Of a stretch of DNA of 17,306 bases, positions 15,185 to 17,306 are shown in pieces. The stretch covers positions 1 to 17,306 of the forward strand of contig CANQHL010000025.1 in assembly GCA_947623775.1 (NCBI GenBank), given 5' to 3'. The notes beneath the pieces were generated by a model. The model did not search any database. It worked only from the letters and a program-made list of their open reading frames with translations, and was not told the origin of the DNA. This stretch comes from an uncultured Clostridia bacterium. GTDB taxonomy: Bacteria; Bacillota; Clostridia; Christensenellales; UBA1242. Position 1 is the stretch's first letter, and each line of letters starts with the position of its first letter. The position numbers and the translations under genes were made by a program.

Positions 15185-16177
15185 ATGGTTTTGAAAGAGA
15201 TTATAATAAAAGACGAGAAATATAACATTTGCGTAAATCCTTTAGTGGAATGCATGGGCGTTATGTTTATTCTTGCGGATTTTAACTTAAATAAAACAAG
15301 AAGCAATAAAAAGTATGTTCAAAATGTATTAGAGCATTTCAGTGCATATAAAAATCATGAAGCGGTAGCGGGAATTAAAAAACTTTTGCAAAGCCAATAT
15401 TTTCGATATAATGCCCCTGTTGAGATGTCTTTATTGATGTTTTACAACTTGCCCATATCTCTTGAGTTTTGTCAAAATTGCATGATAGAAAAAGAAGATG
15501 TTGATAAGTTTTTGTGTGATTTACAAGATTTTATCAAAGCATCAAATTTTAGTGAGTTTTTTGAAAGCAACAAAAAAAATTATTTGCAACAGATAGCAAA
15601 ATTTCAAAAGGAATTGCAGCCCTTTTCTCCGGTCGATTATTTAGTCAACTTTTTGAAACTGAAAGCAAAAAAATTGAATGTTTTGCTTATGTTTGGAGTT
15701 TCAACTGCAAACTACGGAATTGAAGTTGCAAATAAACCTTATTGCTGCGTAAGACCATATAAATCAAGCCGAGATGATGAAATTGATTTTACTTTCAATA
15801 AACCTTATGTCACAACGCTATTATTACATGAATTTGCCCATACCATCATAAATCCGCTTACAAGCAAATTCAGAAATAAAGTTGCATTAATTGACAAAGA
15901 GAAATTTAAACTATGTCTGGAATTAAATCCATACGGGGACGATATTGAAACCGTTGTGAATGAACACGTTATACGGGCAATAGAGTGCATGTATGTTAAA
16001 GATACTTTTCCCGAAGATTACAAAAATTTTTTAGAGGATTATAAAAGTGACGGATTTTTGTGTTTAGAAGAATTAGAAAATCTTTATCAAGTTTATTTAA
16101 AGGATAAAGAAAAAAACTTTGCCGATTACTATGAAAATATAATAGAATATTTTGTAAATGGCAACATCTATTTATAG
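15185..16177 (+). CDS. DUF4932-like putative zinc metallopeptidase
   Basis: A 330-residue protein with a gluzincin-like site: His215-Glu216-Phe-Ala-His219 in LLLHEFAHTIINP, with Glu260 in VNEHVIRA as probable third ligand. The HEF-H-x-x-x-NP arrangement, a preceding beta segment (YGIEVANKPYCCVRP) and a C-terminal helical tail match what I recall of DUF4932 proteins, predicted peptidases without a known substrate. There is no signal peptide, so it is probably cytoplasmic; many relatives appear to be exported. The N-terminal ~150 residues are helical and may hold the substrate or a regulatory domain. A weak AGTGGGG precedes the ATG at 15185. It is transcribed with the histidine phosphatase and followed by a terminator. 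Confidence 0.78.
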   Translation: MVLKEIIIKDEKYNICVNPLVECMGVMFILADFNLNKTRSNKKYVQNVLEHFSAYKNHEAVAGIKKLLQSQYFRYNAPVEMSLLMFYNLPISLEFCQNCMIEKEDVDKFLCDLQDFIKASNFSEFFESNKKNYLQQIAKFQKELQPFSPVDYLVNFLKLKAKKLNVLLMFGVSTANYGIEVANKPYCCVRPYKSSRDDEIDFTFNKPYVTTLLLHEFAHTIINPLTSKFRNKVALIDKEKFKLCLELNPYGDDIETVVNEHVIRAIECMYVKDTFPEDYKNFLEDYKSDGFLCLEELENLYQVYLKDKEKNFADYYENIIEYFVNGNIYL

Positions 16178-16212
16178 GTCTTGCGAGACACAAAAGGAAG
16201 TGAAAATATAAC

Positions 16213-16256
16213 AAAAAAGTTCGACTGTTTGATGTCAAATCTTGCCGAACTTTTTT
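16213..16256. terminator. Bidirectional terminator with a nested hairpin
   Basis: An 11-bp perfect stem (AAAAAAGTTCG 16213-16223, CGAACTTTTTT 16246-16256) encloses a 22-nt loop that holds a second inverted repeat, TTTGA-TG-TCAAA (16228-16239). It sits between the convergent HExxH protein gene and the PH-domain gene and has A- and T-tracts suited to both directions. Confidence 0.85.
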
Positions 16257-16287
16257 ATTTTAATTTGTCTCATATTGAAATTTTGTT

Positions 16288-16881
16288 TTATTCATTTGCA
16301 TTTTCGTTTGACTGATTTTTCGCTCTTGCTTTAAAATTGTCAACTGCATTTTTAATTTCCTTACATTCATTGTAAGGGGCGACAATGTCTTTGAAAATAA
16401 ATGTTGAAGCCTTGCCCATAATTGGAGCCGAGTTTGAACCGAAATTGATGCTTCCTGTGTCTTTTTTTACAATCTTGTCTAAAAGAGAAACACGCACATT
16501 AATTGCCCCAATCATCTGCATATCAAGAGTTTTAAAATCTGTTCCAAAAACGCCACTTCGGGTGATTACTCTTTCATTTGTTACGCAGTAATAAAGGTTG
16601 CGATAATAGAAAATAAGATAAACGGCAAGAAACAAAAGGATTGCCATTGAAATGCCAAATGAAATAGCAAAACCGATAGGATTGAAAGCGGCGTTTACCG
16701 GCTCTTCAGTGTCGTTTATTTGCATAAATGAAAATGCAAGCACAATCATGGCAAAAACAACCACCCAGAGCAGCAAATCGAGCACTTTTGAAATCCAATA
16801 TTTAAGTCTGTTTGGTTTGTATATTTTTATAATGGTTTCATTGCTGTTTAAAATTTCTTGAAATTTGTTTGAAAAGTCCAT
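16288..16881 (-). CDS. Membrane protein with bacterial PH domain (bPH2 / DUF304)
   Basis: A 197-residue inner-membrane protein: a short cytoplasmic N-terminus, two transmembrane helices (about residues 32-53 and 69-92) joined by an acidic loop (DTEEP), then a bacterial PH-like domain (about 94-185). YYCVTNERVITRSGVFG is the hallmark strand pair of bPH2/YdbS-YdbT-like proteins, and the following LDMQMIGAINV with GSINFGS fits the same fold. The tail is polar (ARAKNQSNENANE). The function of these proteins is unresolved; some are linked to envelope stress or toxin resistance. The ATG at 16881 has AGGAGG 5 nt upstream and a perfect sigma-A promoter. It is a single-gene unit. Confidence 0.88.
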   Translation of the reverse strand: MDFSNKFQEILNSNETIIKIYKPNRLKYWISKVLDLLLWVVVFAMIVLAFSFMQINDTEEPVNAAFNPIGFAISFGISMAILLFLAVYLIFYYRNLYYCVTNERVITRSGVFGTDFKTLDMQMIGAINVRVSLLDKIVKKDTGSINFGSNSAPIMGKASTFIFKDIVAPYNECKEIKNAVDNFKARAKNQSNENANE

Positions 16882-16899
16882 TATTTCCTCCTAATAAAA

Positions 16900-16928
16900 A
16901 TTATACATTAATTTGACAGCAATGTCAA
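16900..16928 (-). promoter_or_regulatory. Perfect-consensus sigma-A promoter with inverted repeat over the -35
   Basis: On the minus strand, TTGACA (16928-16923), a 17-bp spacer and TATAAT (16905-16900): no mismatch to consensus. The -35 is one arm of an inverted repeat, TTGACA (16913-16918) - GCAA - TGTCAA (16923-16928), which places a possible operator across -35 and spacer. The leader to the ATG at 16881 is about 12-13 nt. Confidence 0.85.
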
Positions 16929-16991
16929 CGGAATTCATTTATGGTTAGTTTAAAATGGTGGGCTATTAAGTTTCGTTGTGGCATTTTTAAG

Positions 16992-17019
16992 ACATATTTT
17001 TTCTTTTTCTCATATTATG
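16992..17019 (+). promoter_or_regulatory. Possible sigma-K-type promoter of the collagen-like gene
   Basis: AC at 16992-16993, a 17-bp spacer and CATATTATG at 17011-17019 match the sigma-K pattern AC-16/17-CATAnnnTA with one mismatch in the last base. No good sigma-A pair is seen; AAGACA (16989-16994) with TATTAT (17013-17018) is a weak alternative. The match is short and could be chance in A/T-rich DNA. Confidence 0.3.
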
Positions 17020-17037
17020 TGTATGGAAGGAAAACAA

Positions 17038-17306
17038 ATGATAAAATATACTTGTTTTAATTTATCTGACAACATAAATCAATTTGATAAAATTTTATTT
17101 GGTTTGCAGGGTCCCACGGGTCCTACAGGTCCAACAGGACCTACAGGCCCCACGGGACCAATTGGCACGCCGGGTGGAGGAAAATTTGTCGTGGGAAGCA
17201 CCACAACAATTGATGCGGGAGAAAATGCAAAAATAAATGTGGAGTATAAAGGTGACGAAACAATTTTTGACTTCTTTATCCCGCGTGGTGAACGTGGCAT
17301 ATCGTT
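17038..17306 (+). CDS. Collagen-like protein with GPT repeats, 3'-truncated
   Basis: The frame is open to the end of the window, so 89 complete codons and part of the next are seen. A 24-residue leader without a signal peptide contains FDKILFG just before the collagen tract. Five GPT triplets, then GPI and GTP, span 17110-17172. A non-collagenous stretch (KFVVGSTTTIDAGENAKI and on) leads to FDFFIPRGERGIS, the IPRGxxG boundary often seen where another collagen segment starts in Clostridia. Such proteins form triple-helical surface or spore filaments. I chose ATG 17038 for GGAAGG (17025-17030) at 7 nt spacing; in-frame ATGs at 17017 and 17023 lie in or at the likely promoter. It is divergent from the PH-domain gene. 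The protein type is certain; the location is inferred. Confidence 0.88.
   Translation, partial: MIKYTCFNLSDNINQFDKILFGLQGPTGPTGPTGPTGPTGPIGTPGGGKFVVGSTTTIDAGENAKINVEYKGDETIFDFFIPRGERGIS

Noticed and set aside
17110..17172. Short tandem repeat array resembling a CRISPR or VNTR
   Set aside because: The 9-bp periodicity translates to Gly-Pro-Thr triplets in an open frame; it is collagen-like coding sequence without spacers.
17079..17300. Minus-strand frame rich in Gly-Pro-Val repeats
   Set aside because: It is the reverse complement of the GPT tract; it lacks a ribosome site and its repeats only mirror the collagen codons.

Overview
The window reads as chromosomal DNA of a low-GC Gram-positive bacterium (Bacillota, probably an uncultured Clostridia-type gut lineage). 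The reasons are strongly AT-rich intergenic DNA, purine-rich Shine-Dalgarno sites (AAGGAG, AGGAGG), near-consensus sigma-A promoters, an M3-type oligoendopeptidase F, a lipobox lipoprotein and a GPT-type collagen-like protein. TGA, TAA and TAG are all used as stops. Species-level assignment from this sequence alone would be a guess. I saw no insertion sequence, CRISPR array or phage module.

Layout. (1) 1-3014, plus strand: an operon of a SAM-dependent RNA-type methyltransferase (5' end outside the window), an RluA-family pseudouridine synthase and oligoendopeptidase F. (2) 3026-5471: four degenerate 20-bp repeats, a terminator, a strong promoter and a 746-residue lipoprotein. (3) 8033-5471, minus strand: an operon of a GT4 glycosyltransferase, a multi-pass membrane protein broken by a frameshift, and an MBL-fold hydrolase. 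(4) 8231-9643: an isolated gene for an unrecognised 447-residue His/Cys-rich protein with its own dyad-embedded promoter and terminator. (5) 11577-9653, minus strand: a free-standing GlmU acetyltransferase domain directly upstream of glmM, i.e. two consecutive steps toward UDP-GlcNAc. (6) 11609-14366, plus strand: tRNA-Gly(CCC) with an atypical T-loop, then three genes (unknown, transglutaminase-like, unknown), two of them preceded by hairpin-rich leaders. (7) 14487-16256: a histidine phosphatase and a DUF4932-like HExxH protein. (8) 16288-17306: a divergent pair, a membrane-anchored bacterial PH-domain protein (minus) and the start of a collagen-like protein (plus, running off the end).

How it fits together. 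Regions 1, 3 and 5 are housekeeping: RNA modification, peptide turnover, glycolipid or glycan transfer, and amino-sugar nucleotide supply for the wall. Regions 4, 6 and 7 hold poorly characterised cytoplasmic proteins. I could not show that they form one system. The most unusual points are the split GlmU, the tRNA-Gly with C at position 55, the frameshift scar in the membrane protein, the His/Cys-rich orphan, and a collagen-like protein whose leader has an FDxxLxG motif like that of Bacillus exosporium proteins and lies behind a sigma-K-like promoter.
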